Shown here in pieces: positions 8,871 to 17,209 of a DNA stretch of 64,000 nt. The position numbers and the translations under genes are program-made. The number at the start of each line of letters is the position of its first letter. Position 1 is the stretch's first letter. A model generated the notes under the pieces. It did not search any database. It worked only from the letters and a program-made list of their open reading frames with translations, and was not told the DNA's origin. This stretch comes from Microbacterium nanhaiense (lineage in GTDB: Bacteria > Actinomycetota > Actinomycetes > Actinomycetales > Microbacteriaceae), in the NCBI RefSeq assembly GCF_014646015.1, contig NZ_BMMQ01000001.1:471365-535364 (forward strand), written 5' to 3'.

Positions 8871-8918
8871 ACGTCGCCTTCGGAAGCAGGTTCCTCCTTC
8901 CGAAGGCGACGTCCTTTT
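8871..8918. terminator. Intrinsic terminator between convergent pdxT and pdxY
   Basis: ACGTCGCCTTCGGAAG (8871-8886) and CTTCCGAAGGCGACGT (8897-8912) form a perfect 16-bp stem with a 10-nt loop, followed by CCTTTT. It lies 15 nt after the pdxT stop and 5-11 nt from the end of pdxY, so it can serve both strands. Confidence 0.9.
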
Positions 8919-8922
8919 CGGC

Positions 8923-9774
8923 TTAGCGCAGCCGGCGCGCCTCGAACTCCATGCGGGGGTTCGCGTAGTGCTCCTGCGCCTCGATGAGCAGCAGCTCCTT
9001 CGTCCCCGCGGCATGGGTCTGCTCGAGCAGGCCGTACACGCTCGAGGCGGTGCGGGCGAGAGCATCGGCGGCGTCGCGCGTCGCGGTGTAGTGGCTCGTG
9101 AAGAGTGCGGCCGTCACGTCGCCGGATCCGTTTGCCTTCATCGGCAGGTACGGGGTCGTCACGATCCAGGCGCCATCGTCATCGACGACCATCATCTCGA
9201 TCGTGCCCTCCTCGCGGTCGGGCCTTTCGACGCTCGTCACGAGGATCGTCGAGGGTCCCATCGCGCGGGCCGCGTCGGCGGAGGCGAGCGTCTCCTCGAT
9301 CGTGTGCGGTTCGGTGCCCGTGAGGAAGCCGAGCTCGAACTGATTCGGCGTGATGATGTCGGCGACCGGCACGACCTTGTCGCGCAGCAGCGCGGGGATC
9401 GCCGGGGCGACGAAGCAGCCCGAGCGCGCGTTGCCCATCACGGGGTCGCAGGCGTACAGCGCCCGGGGGTTCGCGGCCTTCACGCGCGCGACCGCATCGA
9501 TGACGACGTCGGCGATGCCCTCGGACCCCTGGTAGCCGCTCAGCACGGCGTCGAGCGTGGGGAACGCGCCGCGGTCCTCCACGCCCTCGATGACCGCGGC
9601 GACGTCCGCCGGATCCATCACGGGGCCGCGCCACGCCCCGTAACCGGTGTGATTCGAGAAGTTCACCGTATAGACAGGAAGCACCTCGACCCCGATTCTC
9701 TGCATCGGAAACACGGCGGCGGAGTTGCCCGCGTGGCCGAACGCCACCGCGGACTGAATCGAGAGGATCTGCAT
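8923..9774 (-). CDS. pdxY: Pyridoxal kinase PdxY
   Basis: 283 residues of the ribokinase-like PdxY/PdxK family: MQILSIQSAVAFGHAGNSAA at the N-terminus, VYTVNFSNHTGYG, LYACDPVMGN, IITPNQFELGFLTG and the anion-hole/ATP motif ANGSGDVTAALF (about 214-225). It phosphorylates pyridoxal and related vitamers in the salvage route to PLP. Together with pdxR-pdxS-pdxT this gives synthesis and salvage in one locus, although pdxY is convergent with pdxST and separately transcribed. GAAGG lies directly before ATG 9774. Confidence 0.93.
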   Translation of the reverse strand: MQILSIQSAVAFGHAGNSAAVFPMQRIGVEVLPVYTVNFSNHTGYGAWRGPVMDPADVAAVIEGVEDRGAFPTLDAVLSGYQGSEGIADVVIDAVARVKAANPRALYACDPVMGNARSGCFVAPAIPALLRDKVVPVADIITPNQFELGFLTGTEPHTIEETLASADAARAMGPSTILVTSVERPDREEGTIEMMVVDDDGAWIVTTPYLPMKANGSGDVTAALFTSHYTATRDAADALARTASSVYGLLEQTHAAGTKELLLIEAQEHYANPRMEFEARRLR

Positions 9775-9791
9775 CCTTCGATCATGCCACC

Positions 9792-10703
9792 ATGGAAGTC
9801 ATGACGAAGCGGGGGATCTGGATCGGTGCCGCGATCGCGGTGTGCGCGGCCGCGGCCATCGTCGCGACGGCGATGCTCTGGCCGAGCGGGGGCGAGGAGC
9901 CGGAGGCCGAGGCGCCCTCGCCCTCGCAGACGGCGAGCGCGACGCCGACGCCCACCCCCTCCCCGACACCGACGGGACCGCCCGCGAACACCACCTCGTA
10001 CGAGGCGGGTGGCCTCCCGCGGGCGGACGTGTTCGGGATCCATCCCGAGCTGCCCGTCGACGACGACCCGGATGCGCCCACCCTCGGCCTCACGGCGCGG
10101 GCGGCGGATGTCGCGGGCGCGCCGGTGTTCGCGGATCCGACGGGCGAGCCGGTCGCCTGGCTCGGGCAGGACCAGCAGTTCAGCGGCGCGAACGTGCCCG
10201 TCGTCGAGATGGACGAGAACTGGGCGCGCGTCCTCCTCGTCGGGCGCCATGCGGCCGCGGGCGACGGCGACCCGAGCCAGCTCTCCGGGTGGATGCGCGT
10301 CGCCGACCTCGAGCTCACGCCCGCCGAGCAGAGCGTGCACGTCGATCTCGAGGAGCGCACGATCGAGATCGCGACGACGACGGACGACGCCGAGTCGAAC
10401 GAGGTCGTCGCGACGGACTTCGCGCTCGGCACGGAGGCGACGCCGACGCCGGTCGGGCGCACCTTCATCATGTTCGAGGACGTCGTCGAGTCGCTGGCGT
10501 ACACGCGCGGCCACCCGATCGTGTATCTCGGCGTGCAGTCGCCGACCCTGGCGGGTTACGACGGTCAGAGCGTCGCCGTGACGGCGTTCCACTATCACGA
10601 CGTTCGATCCGGCGCGATCTCGAACGGTTGTATCCGGGTGGCCCCCGAGGCGATCGAGGCCCTCGCGGCGCTCCCCGAGGGGACGCCCGTCTACATCTCG
10701 TAA
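9792..10703 (+). CDS. L,D-transpeptidase (YkuD domain), membrane-anchored
   Basis: 303 residues from ATG 9792, or 300 from ATG 9801. One N-terminal transmembrane/signal helix (about 9-30) is followed by a low-complexity Ser/Thr/Pro stretch (SPSQTASATPTPTPSPTPTG) that probably spans the wall, then a globular part. The C-terminal domain ends with the YkuD catalytic region AFHYHDVRSGAISNGCIRV (about 265-283), with the nucleophile Cys in SNGC where many relatives have SHGC. The likely role is 3-3 cross-linking of peptidoglycan, or a related acyl transfer outside the membrane. It is divergent from pdxY and upstream of yebC, and probably monocistronic. Confidence 0.82.
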   Translation: MEVMTKRGIWIGAAIAVCAAAAIVATAMLWPSGGEEPEAEAPSPSQTASATPTPTPSPTPTGPPANTTSYEAGGLPRADVFGIHPELPVDDDPDAPTLGLTARAADVAGAPVFADPTGEPVAWLGQDQQFSGANVPVVEMDENWARVLLVGRHAAAGDGDPSQLSGWMRVADLELTPAEQSVHVDLEERTIEIATTTDDAESNEVVATDFALGTEATPTPVGRTFIMFEDVVESLAYTRGHPIVYLGVQSPTLAGYDGQSVAVTAFHYHDVRSGAISNGCIRVAPEAIEALAALPEGTPVYIS

Positions 10704-10723
10704 CGGCCGCGGGGCGGCATGCG

Positions 10724-10729
10724 TAAAAT
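10724..10729 (+). promoter_or_regulatory. Candidate -10 element for yebC
   Basis: TAAAAT at 10724-10729 matches TATAAT at five of six positions and stands out in the GC-rich spacer. The start of transcription would fall near 10736, giving a very short leader that contains GAGGAGG before ATG 10748. No clear -35 is visible. Confidence 0.5.
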
Positions 10730-10747
10730 GGAAGGTCGAGGAGGCAC

Positions 10748-11506
10748 ATGTCTGGACATTCCAAGTGGGCGACCACGAAGCACAAGAAGGCCGTCATCGA
10801 CGCCAAGCGTGCAAAGTCGTTCGCGAAGCTGATCAAGAACATCGAAGTTGCGGCCCGTATGGGCGGCCCCGATGTGCAGGGCAACCCGACGCTGTATGAC
10901 GCCGTTCAGAAGGCGAAGAAGACGTCGGTTCCGAACGACAACATCGACCGCGCCATCAAGCGCGGCGCGGGCATCGGCGGCGAGGCCGTCGAGTACACGA
11001 CCATCATGTACGAGGCCTACGGCCAGGGCGGCACGGCGATGCTCATCGAGTGTCTGACCGACAACAAGAACCGCGCGGCCGCGGAGGTGCGCACGGCGGT
11101 CACCCGCAACGGCGGCAACATGGCCGACCCGGGCAGCGTCGCGTTCAACTTCGAGCGCAAGGGCGTCATCGTCGCATCCGCCGAGGGCACGAGCGAGGAC
11201 GACGTCATGATGGTCGCGCTCGAGGCGGGCGCGCAGGAGATCGAGCCGCACCCCGAGGGCTTCGAGATCATCACGGAGGCGAGCGACATGGTGTCGGTTC
11301 GTCAGGCGCTGCAGGCCGCCGGCATCGACTACGAGTCGGCCGACGCCGAGTTCGTCCCGAACGTCAAGGTCCCGCTCGACGCCGAGACGGCGGGCAAGCT
11401 GTTCAAGCTGATCGACGCGCTCGAAGACCTCGACGACGTGCAGAACGTCTTCACCAACATGGACATCTCCGAAGAGGTGCAGGCCCAACTCGAGGCCGCC
11501 GAGTAA
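10748..11506 (+). CDS. yebC: YebC/PmpR family protein (translation factor / transcriptional regulator)
   Basis: 252 residues, full length. It opens with the signature [20 protein letters not shown] and continues with [34 protein letters not shown] and [19 protein letters not shown]. YebC proteins sit upstream of ruvCAB in most actinobacteria and were long annotated as transcriptional regulators. Recent work on the family supports a role in relieving ribosome stalling at polyproline-type motifs. GAGGAGG lies just upstream of ATG 10748. A hairpin separates it from ruvC. Confidence 0.97.
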   Translation: MSGHSKWATTKHKKAVIDAKRAKSFAKLIKNIEVAARMGGPDVQGNPTLYDAVQKAKKTSVPNDNIDRAIKRGAGIGGEAVEYTTIMYEAYGQGGTAMLIECLTDNKNRAAAEVRTAVTRNGGNMADPGSVAFNFERKGVIVASAEGTSEDDVMMVALEAGAQEIEPHPEGFEIITEASDMVSVRQALQAAGIDYESADAEFVPNVKVPLDAETAGKLFKLIDALEDLDDVQNVFTNMDISEEVQAQLEAAE

Positions 11507-11520
11507 TCGGATCCCGTGCG

Positions 11521-11565
11521 AATCGCCCCGCGACTGCCGACAGGCGGCCGCGGGGCGATTACGTT
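11521..11565 (+). terminator. yebC terminator hairpin adjoining the ruvC -10
   Basis: AATCGCCCCGCG (11521-11532) pairs perfectly with CGCGGGGCGATT (11549-11560). The following ACGTTT is a weak U-tract. The same bases form TACGTT (11560-11565), a TANNNT hexamer ending 7 nt before the ruvC ATG, so this element may both end yebC and start a leaderless ruvC transcript. Confidence 0.6.
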
Positions 11566-11572
11566 TGAACCC

Positions 11573-12160
11573 ATGACGACGCGCGTTCTCGGAATCGACC
11601 CTGGCCTGACCCGCTGCGGCATCGGCATCGTCGACGTCGCGCCGAACCGCACCGCAACGCTCGTCCACGTCGGCGTCGTTCGTTCGCCCGCCGACATGGA
11701 TCCGGGAAACCGCCTCGCCATGATCGCGAACGGGATCCGCGAGGTGCTTGACGCCTTCGCCCCCGAGGTCGCCGCCGTCGAGCGGGTGTTCGCGCAGCAC
11801 AACGTCGCGAGCGTGATGGGCACGGCGCAGGCCTCCGGCATCGCCCTCATGCTCGCCGCCGAGCGGGGGATCCCCACGGCGACCCATACGCCGAGCGAGG
11901 TGAAGGCCGCGATCACCGGGTACGGATCCGCCGACAAACTGCAGGTGCAGAAGATGGTCGCTCGCGTGCTCAGGCTCGACGAGCTGCCGCAGCCCGCCGA
12001 CGCCGCGGACGCGCTCGCGATCGCGCTCTGCCACGCGTGGCGCGGGGGAGCGGCCGCGGGAGTCGCTGGCGCCGGCGCGCAGACACCCGCTCAGAGGGCC
12101 TGGGCCGAAGCGGAGAAGCGGGCGCGTGTCAGTCGAACAAAGGTGCGAAGCGCGCGCTAG
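11573..12160 (+). CDS. ruvC: Holliday junction resolvase RuvC
   Basis: 195 residues. ATG 11573 gives the correct N-terminus [20 protein letters not shown] with the first catalytic Asp. Further RNase H-fold acidic positions lie in [10 protein letters not shown] and [15 protein letters not shown] (about 140-155). It cleaves Holliday junctions after RuvAB branch migration. The 3' part from about codon 187 contains a LexA-box-like sequence (12133-12148) that probably serves ruvA. ruvA begins 9 nt after the stop. Confidence 0.97.
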   Translation: MTTRVLGIDPGLTRCGIGIVDVAPNRTATLVHVGVVRSPADMDPGNRLAMIANGIREVLDAFAPEVAAVERVFAQHNVASVMGTAQASGIALMLAAERGIPTATHTPSEVKAAITGYGSADKLQVQKMVARVLRLDELPQPADAADALAIALCHAWRGGAAAGVAGAGAQTPAQRAWAEAEKRARVSRTKVRSAR

Positions 12161-12163
12161 GCT
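12133..12163 (+). promoter_or_regulatory. Probable LexA (SOS) box and -10 for ruvAB inside the end of ruvC
   Basis: TCGAAC-AAAG-GTGCGA (12133-12148) matches the actinobacterial SOS consensus TCGAAC-N4-GTTCGA at 11 of 12 fixed positions. Ten bases further, TAGGCT (12158-12163) is a TANNNT -10 ending 6 nt before the ruvA ATG. The box would lie over the -35 region, the classic repressor position. ruvCAB is LexA-controlled in mycobacteria; here the control would act on ruvAB separately. Confidence 0.6.
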
Positions 12164-12169
12164 GGTCAA

Positions 12170-12784
12170 ATGATCTCTTCGCTCCGCGGCACCGTGCTTC
12201 ATGCCGGCCTCGACACCGTCGTCCTCGAGGTCTCGGGGGTCGGTTTCTCCGTCGCGGTGCCGCCCGACGTCGCGCGCACGGCGCGCGTGGGTCATGAGCT
12301 GTTCCTGCACACGCACCTCATCGTCCGCGAGGACGCCATGAACCTCGTGGGATTCGCGACGGCCGACGAGCTCGACGTGTTCGGCACCCTTCTCGGCGTG
12401 AACGGCGTCGGCCCGAAGTCGGCCCTCGGGATCCTCGCGACGCTGACGATCGATCAGATCTCGGAGGCCGTCGACGCCGAAGACGACCGGCCGTTCCGGA
12501 AGGTGTCTGGAATCGGACCGAAGACCGCCAAGCTCATCGTCGTCCAACTGCAGGGTCGTCTCGCCGCGCCGACGCGCGAGGCCGCGGCGCCTGCGGCGCC
12601 CGACGTTTCGGACCAGGTCGTCCAGGCGCTCATGGGGCTCGGCTGGGCGGAGCGGGTGGCGATCGAGGCGGTCGACCGTGTCAGCGAAACCGCGAGCGAC
12701 GCCGACCGCGCGAGCGTCGGATCCCTGCTGCGGCTGACCCTCGCGGCCCTCGGCCCGGCGAAGTCGGGGGGCGCGCGTGGTTGA
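12170..12784 (+). CDS. ruvA: Holliday junction branch migration protein RuvA
   Basis: 204 residues. Domain I is an OB fold ([20 protein letters not shown]), domain II carries helix-hairpin-helix motifs ([19 protein letters not shown] and [19 protein letters not shown]), and domain III (about 150-200, [17 protein letters not shown]) contacts RuvB. It binds the four-way junction and loads RuvB. It may be translated from a leaderless transcript starting at its own ATG (see the -10 at 12158). It overlaps ruvB by 8 nt. Confidence 0.98.
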   Translation: MISSLRGTVLHAGLDTVVLEVSGVGFSVAVPPDVARTARVGHELFLHTHLIVREDAMNLVGFATADELDVFGTLLGVNGVGPKSALGILATLTIDQISEAVDAEDDRPFRKVSGIGPKTAKLIVVQLQGRLAAPTREAAAPAAPDVSDQVVQALMGLGWAERVAIEAVDRVSETASDADRASVGSLLRLTLAALGPAKSGGARG

Positions 12785-13775
12785 CGACATCGTCTCGCCC
12801 GAGCCGCAGGACGACATCGAGCTCGCGGTCGAGGGTGCGCTGCGCCCCCAGAGCCTCGACGAGTTCGTCGGCCAGCACAAGGTGCGCGGCCAGCTGCAGC
12901 TGCTGCTGCAGGCCGCCAAGCTGCAGGACCGCACGCCCGACCACATTCTCCTGGCGGGCCCCCCTGGCCTCGGCAAGACGACGCTCGCGATGATCGTGGC
13001 GCACGAGTCGGGGCGTCCGCTGCGCATGTCGAGCGGTCCCGCGATCCAGCACGCCGGCGACCTGGCGGCGTTGCTGTCGAGCCTCACGCCGGGAGAGGTG
13101 CTGTTCATCGACGAGATCCACCGCATGGCGCGCTCGGCGGAGGAGATGCTCTACCTCGCGATGGAAGACTTCCGCATCGACATCATGGTCGGCAAGGGGG
13201 CCGGGGCGACGAGCATCCCGCTGGAGCTCGCTCCCTTTACGCTCGTCGGTGCCACGACCCGCTCGGGCCTGTTGCCGAACCCGTTGCGCGACCGATTTGG
13301 CTTCACCGCCCACCTGGAGTACTACGACGCCGGCGAACTGGAACACGTCGTGGACCGCTCGGCGAGCGTGCTCGGCGTCGATCTCGACGCGAAGCAGCGC
13401 GGCGAGATCGCCCGGCGCTCGCGCGGCACGCCGCGCATCGCGAACCGGCTCCTTCGTCGCGTGCGCGACTGGACCCTGGTGAACGGATCCGACGGATCCG
13501 TTTCGATCGAGGGCGTGCGCGCCGCGCTCGAGCTCTACGACGTCGACGCGATCGGTCTCGACCGCCTCGACCGGGCCGTTCTGAAAGCGCTCGTGCACCG
13601 GTTCCAGGGCGGCCCCGTGGGGCTGTCGACGCTGGCCGTGACGGTTGGTGAAGAGGCGGACACCGTCGAGAGCGTCGTGGAGCCCTACCTAGTGCGCATC
13701 GGGTTCATGGGCCGCACGCCCCGCGGCCGGATCGCGACCCCCGATGCCTATGCGCACCTCGGGATCGCGCCATAG
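12777..13775 (+). CDS. ruvB: Holliday junction branch migration ATPase RuvB
   Basis: 332 residues from GTG 12777. Walker [10 protein letters not shown] (about 60-68), Walker B FIDEIHR, sensor region [18 protein letters not shown] and the C-terminal winged helix ([17 protein letters not shown] to the end) are all present. It is a hexameric AAA+ motor that drives branch migration with RuvA. An 8-nt overlap with ruvA indicates translational coupling. Confidence 0.98.
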   Translation: MVDDIVSPEPQDDIELAVEGALRPQSLDEFVGQHKVRGQLQLLLQAAKLQDRTPDHILLAGPPGLGKTTLAMIVAHESGRPLRMSSGPAIQHAGDLAALLSSLTPGEVLFIDEIHRMARSAEEMLYLAMEDFRIDIMVGKGAGATSIPLELAPFTLVGATTRSGLLPNPLRDRFGFTAHLEYYDAGELEHVVDRSASVLGVDLDAKQRGEIARRSRGTPRIANRLLRRVRDWTLVNGSDGSVSIEGVRAALELYDVDAIGLDRLDRAVLKALVHRFQGGPVGLSTLAVTVGEEADTVESVVEPYLVRIGFMGRTPRGRIATPDAYAHLGIAP

Positions 13776-13785
13776 GGGCATGCCC

Positions 13786-13791
13786 TATAAT
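13786..13791 (+). promoter_or_regulatory. Perfect TATAAT -10 upstream of yajC-secDF
   Basis: TATAAT at 13786-13791 lies 11 nt after the ruvB stop in a GC-rich background. It would start transcription near 13798 and give a leader of about 100 nt ahead of yajC. No good -35 is seen at the expected distance. Confidence 0.55.
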
Positions 13792-13827
13792 TCTCGGGAC
13801 GCGCCGGGGCTTTCTGGCGCCGCTGTT

Positions 13828-13857
13828 CCCGCAAGGCCGCACGACGTGCGGCGCGGG
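13828..13857 (+). terminator. Hairpin in the yajC leader
   Basis: CCCGC (13828-13832) and GCGGG (13853-13857) extend a perfect 7-bp stem GCCGCAC/GTGCGGC (13836-13842 and 13846-13852) around a GAC loop, with AAG bulged out. It may terminate ruvB read-through or act inside the leader started at the TATAAT. CTCTTT about 10 nt on is only a weak U-tract. Confidence 0.4.
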
Positions 13858-13895
13858 TGACGAATCTCTTTGAACCCCCGAAAGGCCCCTGCCGT

Positions 13896-14372
13896 ATGGA
13901 TATCGTGCTCCTCGTTGTCGCCGCCGGACTTCTCATCTTCATGTTCGTATCGTCGAACCGCCGCCGCAAGAAGATGCAGGCAGACGAGCAGGAGCGCCAG
14001 CGTCAGATGGTGCCGGGCACCCGCGTGATGACGCGCAGCGGCCTGTACGGCACGCTCGTCGAGTTCGACGCCGACGACCTCACGCGCCCCGCCGTCATCG
14101 AGATCGCGCCGGGCGTCGACATCGAGGTGCACGCGCAGACGATCACGCTCGACCAGAACTCGTACCACGTCGCCGAGGAGGCCGAGGACGAGCAGGTCGA
14201 CGAGTACGAGGACGAGGTCAACGAGGTTCACGAGACGGCGCTCGACGAGAAGAAGGACGAGGATGTCGAGGTGACGATCACGGACGAGGACGTGTACGGC
14301 GGCCTGCTCGACACCGACGACTCGCGCGACAAGAAGCGCGACGACACCCCCGGCGACTCGAAGAACAACTAA
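13896..14372 (+). CDS. yajC: Preprotein translocase accessory subunit YajC
   Basis: 158 residues from ATG 13896, which follows GAAAGG and places the hydrophobic helix at the N-terminus (MDIVLLVVAAGLLIFMFV). The conserved YajC core RRKKMQADEQERQRQMVPGT leads into VMTRSGLYGTLVEFD. The C-terminal half is strongly acidic (EEAEDEQVDEYEDEVNEVHE), longer than in E. coli but usual in actinobacteria. YajC associates with SecDF at the SecYEG translocon. It heads the yajC-secD-secF unit. Confidence 0.93.
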   Translation: MDIVLLVVAAGLLIFMFVSSNRRRKKMQADEQERQRQMVPGTRVMTRSGLYGTLVEFDADDLTRPAVIEIAPGVDIEVHAQTITLDQNSYHVAEEAEDEQVDEYEDEVNEVHETALDEKKDEDVEVTITDEDVYGGLLDTDDSRDKKRDDTPGDSKNN

Positions 14373-14435
14373 CGGTGGGCGCCGGAGGCGCCGCCGCATA
14401 ACCTTCCACAGCGACTGACGTAAGGCAAACCCGTC

Positions 14436-16172
14436 GTGGCGACAAGTACTCCCACGCGCCGTGCATGGCGCACACTCATCGGCCTCCTGGGCATCACGCT
14501 CGTCCTCTTCGGGGCGAACGCGCTCGGTGTGCATGTTTTCAAGGAGGGCACCTGGGTGCCCGAGCTGGCTCTCGACCTGCAGGGAGGCACGCAGATCACC
14601 ATGCGCGCCGAGACCGAGGGCGACGTCGAGCCGAGCGCTGATCAGCTGCAGCAGGCGGTGGAGATCATCCGTCAGCGCGTCGACGCCTCCGGCGTCTCCG
14701 AGGCGCAGATTACGACGCAGGGATCCGACAACATCGTCGTCGCCCTGCCCGGCAACCCAGATCAGGCCCAGCGCGACCGCATCGAGTCGAGCGCTCAGAT
14801 GCAGCTGCGTCCCGTGCTGTACACCACGGTGCCCGCGACGAGCTTCGTCGGGGAGGACGGCGAGTCCACGCCATACCCGACGCCGGACGCCTCCATGAAC
14901 GCGACGCCGACGGCCTCGCCGACGAACGCCAGCGACGTGAACTGGCTGACGGAAAAGCTCATGGCCGAGGTCTCCACGTACAACTGCAGCGACGAGTCGA
15001 ACGACGCGGCACACGCTCCCAGCGACCAGCCGCTCGTCACCTGCGACACCGAGGGGCGCTCCTACGTCCTCGGGCCCGTCGAGATCAACGGCTCGGAGAT
15101 CTCCGACGCCTCGTCCGGAGTGAATCCGCAGAACGGCCAGTGGGTCGTCAACATCGAGTTCTCCTCGCGGGCCATCGACGGCGAAGAGCAGAGCGGCGCC
15201 GAGAAGTTCACCGCGATCAGCGAGCGCCTCGTCAACCTGACGGGCTTCCAGAACCAGTTCGCCTTCGTGCTCGACGGTCAGGTCATCTCTGCCCCCGGCA
15301 TGAACGACGTGATCACGGGCGGCAGCGCCCAGATCTCGGGCAACTTCACGGACGCGACGGCCAAGACGCTCGCCGATCAGCTGCGCTTCGGCGCGCTGCC
15401 GATGAGCTTCGAGGTGGTCTCGAGCGACACCATCTCGGCGACGCTCGGTTCGCAGCAGCTCATGGTCGGCCTCGTGTCGGGTCTCATCGGTCTCGCCCTC
15501 GTCGCCGCCTGGGTGCTGCTCGTCAGCTACCGCGCGCTCGGCTTCGTGATCATCGCGTCGCTGGCCGTGATGGCGATTCTGACCTATATCGCGCTCTGCC
15601 TCCTTTCCTGGCGCATCGACTACCGTCTCTCGCTCGCCGGCGTCGCCGGTCTGATCGTGACGATCGGCTTCACCGCCGACTCGTTCATCGTGTACTTCGA
15701 GCGCATTCGAGACGAGCTGCGCGACGGAAAGACGCCGTTCGCGGCCGTGGAGGACGGCTGGGCGCGAGCCAAGCGCACGATCTTCAGCGCGAAGTCCATC
15801 AACGTGCTGGCCGCCGTGGTGCTCTACATCATGGCCGACGCGACGGTGAAGGGCTTCGCCTTCACGCTGGGGCTTACGACCCTGATCGACATCCTGATCT
15901 TCGTCGTGTTCACGCATCCCGTCATGCAGCTGCTCGTGCGCACGCCGTTCTTCGGCGGTGGGCACAAGCTCTCGGGTCTCGACCCGAACGCGCTGGGCGC
16001 CGTCTACGCCGCGCGCGCGAGCTTCCGGACGCCGTCCGCGGCGAAGGGGCGCGAGCGCCGTTCGCGGGGCGAGGCGGCGAAGCGGCAGACGATCGCCGAA
16101 CGCAAGCTCGCCCAGGAGAACCAGCTCGCCTCGCGCGATACCAACACCACGAACGGGGAGGGTGACGCCTGA
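14436..16172 (+). CDS. secD: Protein translocase subunit SecD
   Basis: 578 residues from GTG 14436. The N-terminal TM is followed by LALDLQGGTQITMRA (D1 motif), a large periplasmic P1 domain containing a low-complexity insert around residues 150-170 (TPYPTPDASMNATPTASP), and five C-terminal TMs with LAGVAGLIVTIGFTADSFIVYFERIRDELR. It uses the proton gradient with SecF to pull secreted proteins outward. It ends with a basic cytoplasmic tail. The stop overlaps the secF ATG by 1 nt. Confidence 0.97.
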   Translation: MATSTPTRRAWRTLIGLLGITLVLFGANALGVHVFKEGTWVPELALDLQGGTQITMRAETEGDVEPSADQLQQAVEIIRQRVDASGVSEAQITTQGSDNIVVALPGNPDQAQRDRIESSAQMQLRPVLYTTVPATSFVGEDGESTPYPTPDASMNATPTASPTNASDVNWLTEKLMAEVSTYNCSDESNDAAHAPSDQPLVTCDTEGRSYVLGPVEINGSEISDASSGVNPQNGQWVVNIEFSSRAIDGEEQSGAEKFTAISERLVNLTGFQNQFAFVLDGQVISAPGMNDVITGGSAQISGNFTDATAKTLADQLRFGALPMSFEVVSSDTISATLGSQQLMVGLVSGLIGLALVAAWVLLVSYRALGFVIIASLAVMAILTYIALCLLSWRIDYRLSLAGVAGLIVTIGFTADSFIVYFERIRDELRDGKTPFAAVEDGWARAKRTIFSAKSINVLAAVVLYIMADATVKGFAFTLGLTTLIDILIFVVFTHPVMQLLVRTPFFGGGHKLSGLDPNALGAVYAARASFRTPSAAKGRERRSRGEAAKRQTIAERKLAQENQLASRDTNTTNGEGDA

Positions 16173-17146
16173 TGCGCTCGATGAACGATCTCGGCAACGA
16201 TCTCTACACCGGCAAGACCTCCATCCCCTTCGTCGCGAAGCGGAAGCTGTGGTTCATCATCGCGATCGCGCTCGTCGTGATCTCGATCGTCGCGCCCTTC
16301 CTCCGCGGCGTGCCGCTGTCGATCGAGTTCACCGGCGGATCCAAATTCACCGTCTCGGCGCCGGAGTCGCTCGACCAGAGCATCGCCACCGAGGCCGTGC
16401 ACGGCGTCGCGGGTGACGCGGAGGCGACCGTCACGGTCATCGGCGAGAAGGACATTCAGGTCCAGACCTCGACGCTGACGAACGACCAGACGCGCGACAT
16501 CACGGCTGCCCTCGCGGACGCCTATGGCGTATCCGACGACGAGGTCACGGAGTCGTTCATCGGCCCGACCTGGGGCGCGGACGTCACGAAGAAGGCGCTC
16601 TGGAGCCTCGGGATCTTCCTCGCGCTCACCTTCCTCGTGCTCGCCATCTACTTCCGCACGTGGAAGATGTCCGTCGCGGCCATCATCGGCCTCGTCGACG
16701 TGCTGATCGTGACGATCGGCATCTACTCGCTCGCGGGCTTCCAGATCTCGCCGTCCGCCGTGATCGGATTCTTGACGATCCTCGCGTACTCCCTCTACGA
16801 CACGACCGTCGTGTTCGACAAGGTGCGCGAGAACACGGATGAGGAAGTCGGCGACCGCACCTTTGGCGAGTCGGTCAACCTCGGTGTGAACCAGACGCTC
16901 ATCCGATCGATCAACACGTCGGTCGTCGCCGCGCTCCCCGTAGCAGCGATCCTGTTCATCGGTGTGTTCGGAATGGGCGCCGAAACCCTCAGCGACATCT
17001 CGCTGTCGATCTTCATCGGCATCATCGTCGCGACCTACTCGACGCTGTTCGTCTCGGCGCCGCTGTACTCGTGGATGCGCGAGCGGGAACCGAAGATCGC
17101 CCAGGCCGATGCCCGCGTGCGCGCCGCGCGGTCGGAGGCGGTCTGA
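16172..17146 (+). CDS. secF: Protein translocase subunit SecF
   Basis: 324 residues. Six TMs are expected. The first is followed by SIEFTGGSKFTVSAPE (the SecF counterpart of the SecD D1 motif), and the family motif AYSLYDTTVVFDKVRENTDE lies near residue 215. It forms the SecDF motor with the product of the overlapping secD. It is the last gene of the yajC-secDF unit; relA follows after 55 nt. Confidence 0.97.
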   Translation: MRSMNDLGNDLYTGKTSIPFVAKRKLWFIIAIALVVISIVAPFLRGVPLSIEFTGGSKFTVSAPESLDQSIATEAVHGVAGDAEATVTVIGEKDIQVQTSTLTNDQTRDITAALADAYGVSDDEVTESFIGPTWGADVTKKALWSLGIFLALTFLVLAIYFRTWKMSVAAIIGLVDVLIVTIGIYSLAGFQISPSAVIGFLTILAYSLYDTTVVFDKVRENTDEEVGDRTFGESVNLGVNQTLIRSINTSVVAALPVAAILFIGVFGMGAETLSDISLSIFIGIIVATYSTLFVSAPLYSWMREREPKIAQADARVRAARSEAV

Positions 17147-17155
17147 TCCTCGTCC

Positions 17156-17209
17156 TAAGATGAGGGGATGAACGCGCGCTCGGGCCCGACGGGAGACATT
17201 GATGGCTGA
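17156..17209 (+). promoter_or_regulatory. relA promoter region with possible leaderless 13-codon upstream ORF
   Basis: TAAGAT at 17156-17161 is a good TANNNT -10. Six bases later ATG 17168 opens the reading frame MNARSGPTGDIDG with stop TGA at 17207-17209, overlapping the relA ATG (17202) out of frame by 8 nt. The relA ribosome-binding site GGGAG (17191-17195) lies inside it. This geometry allows a leaderless leader peptide coupled to relA. The -10 is well supported; translation of the peptide is inference. Confidence 0.4.
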
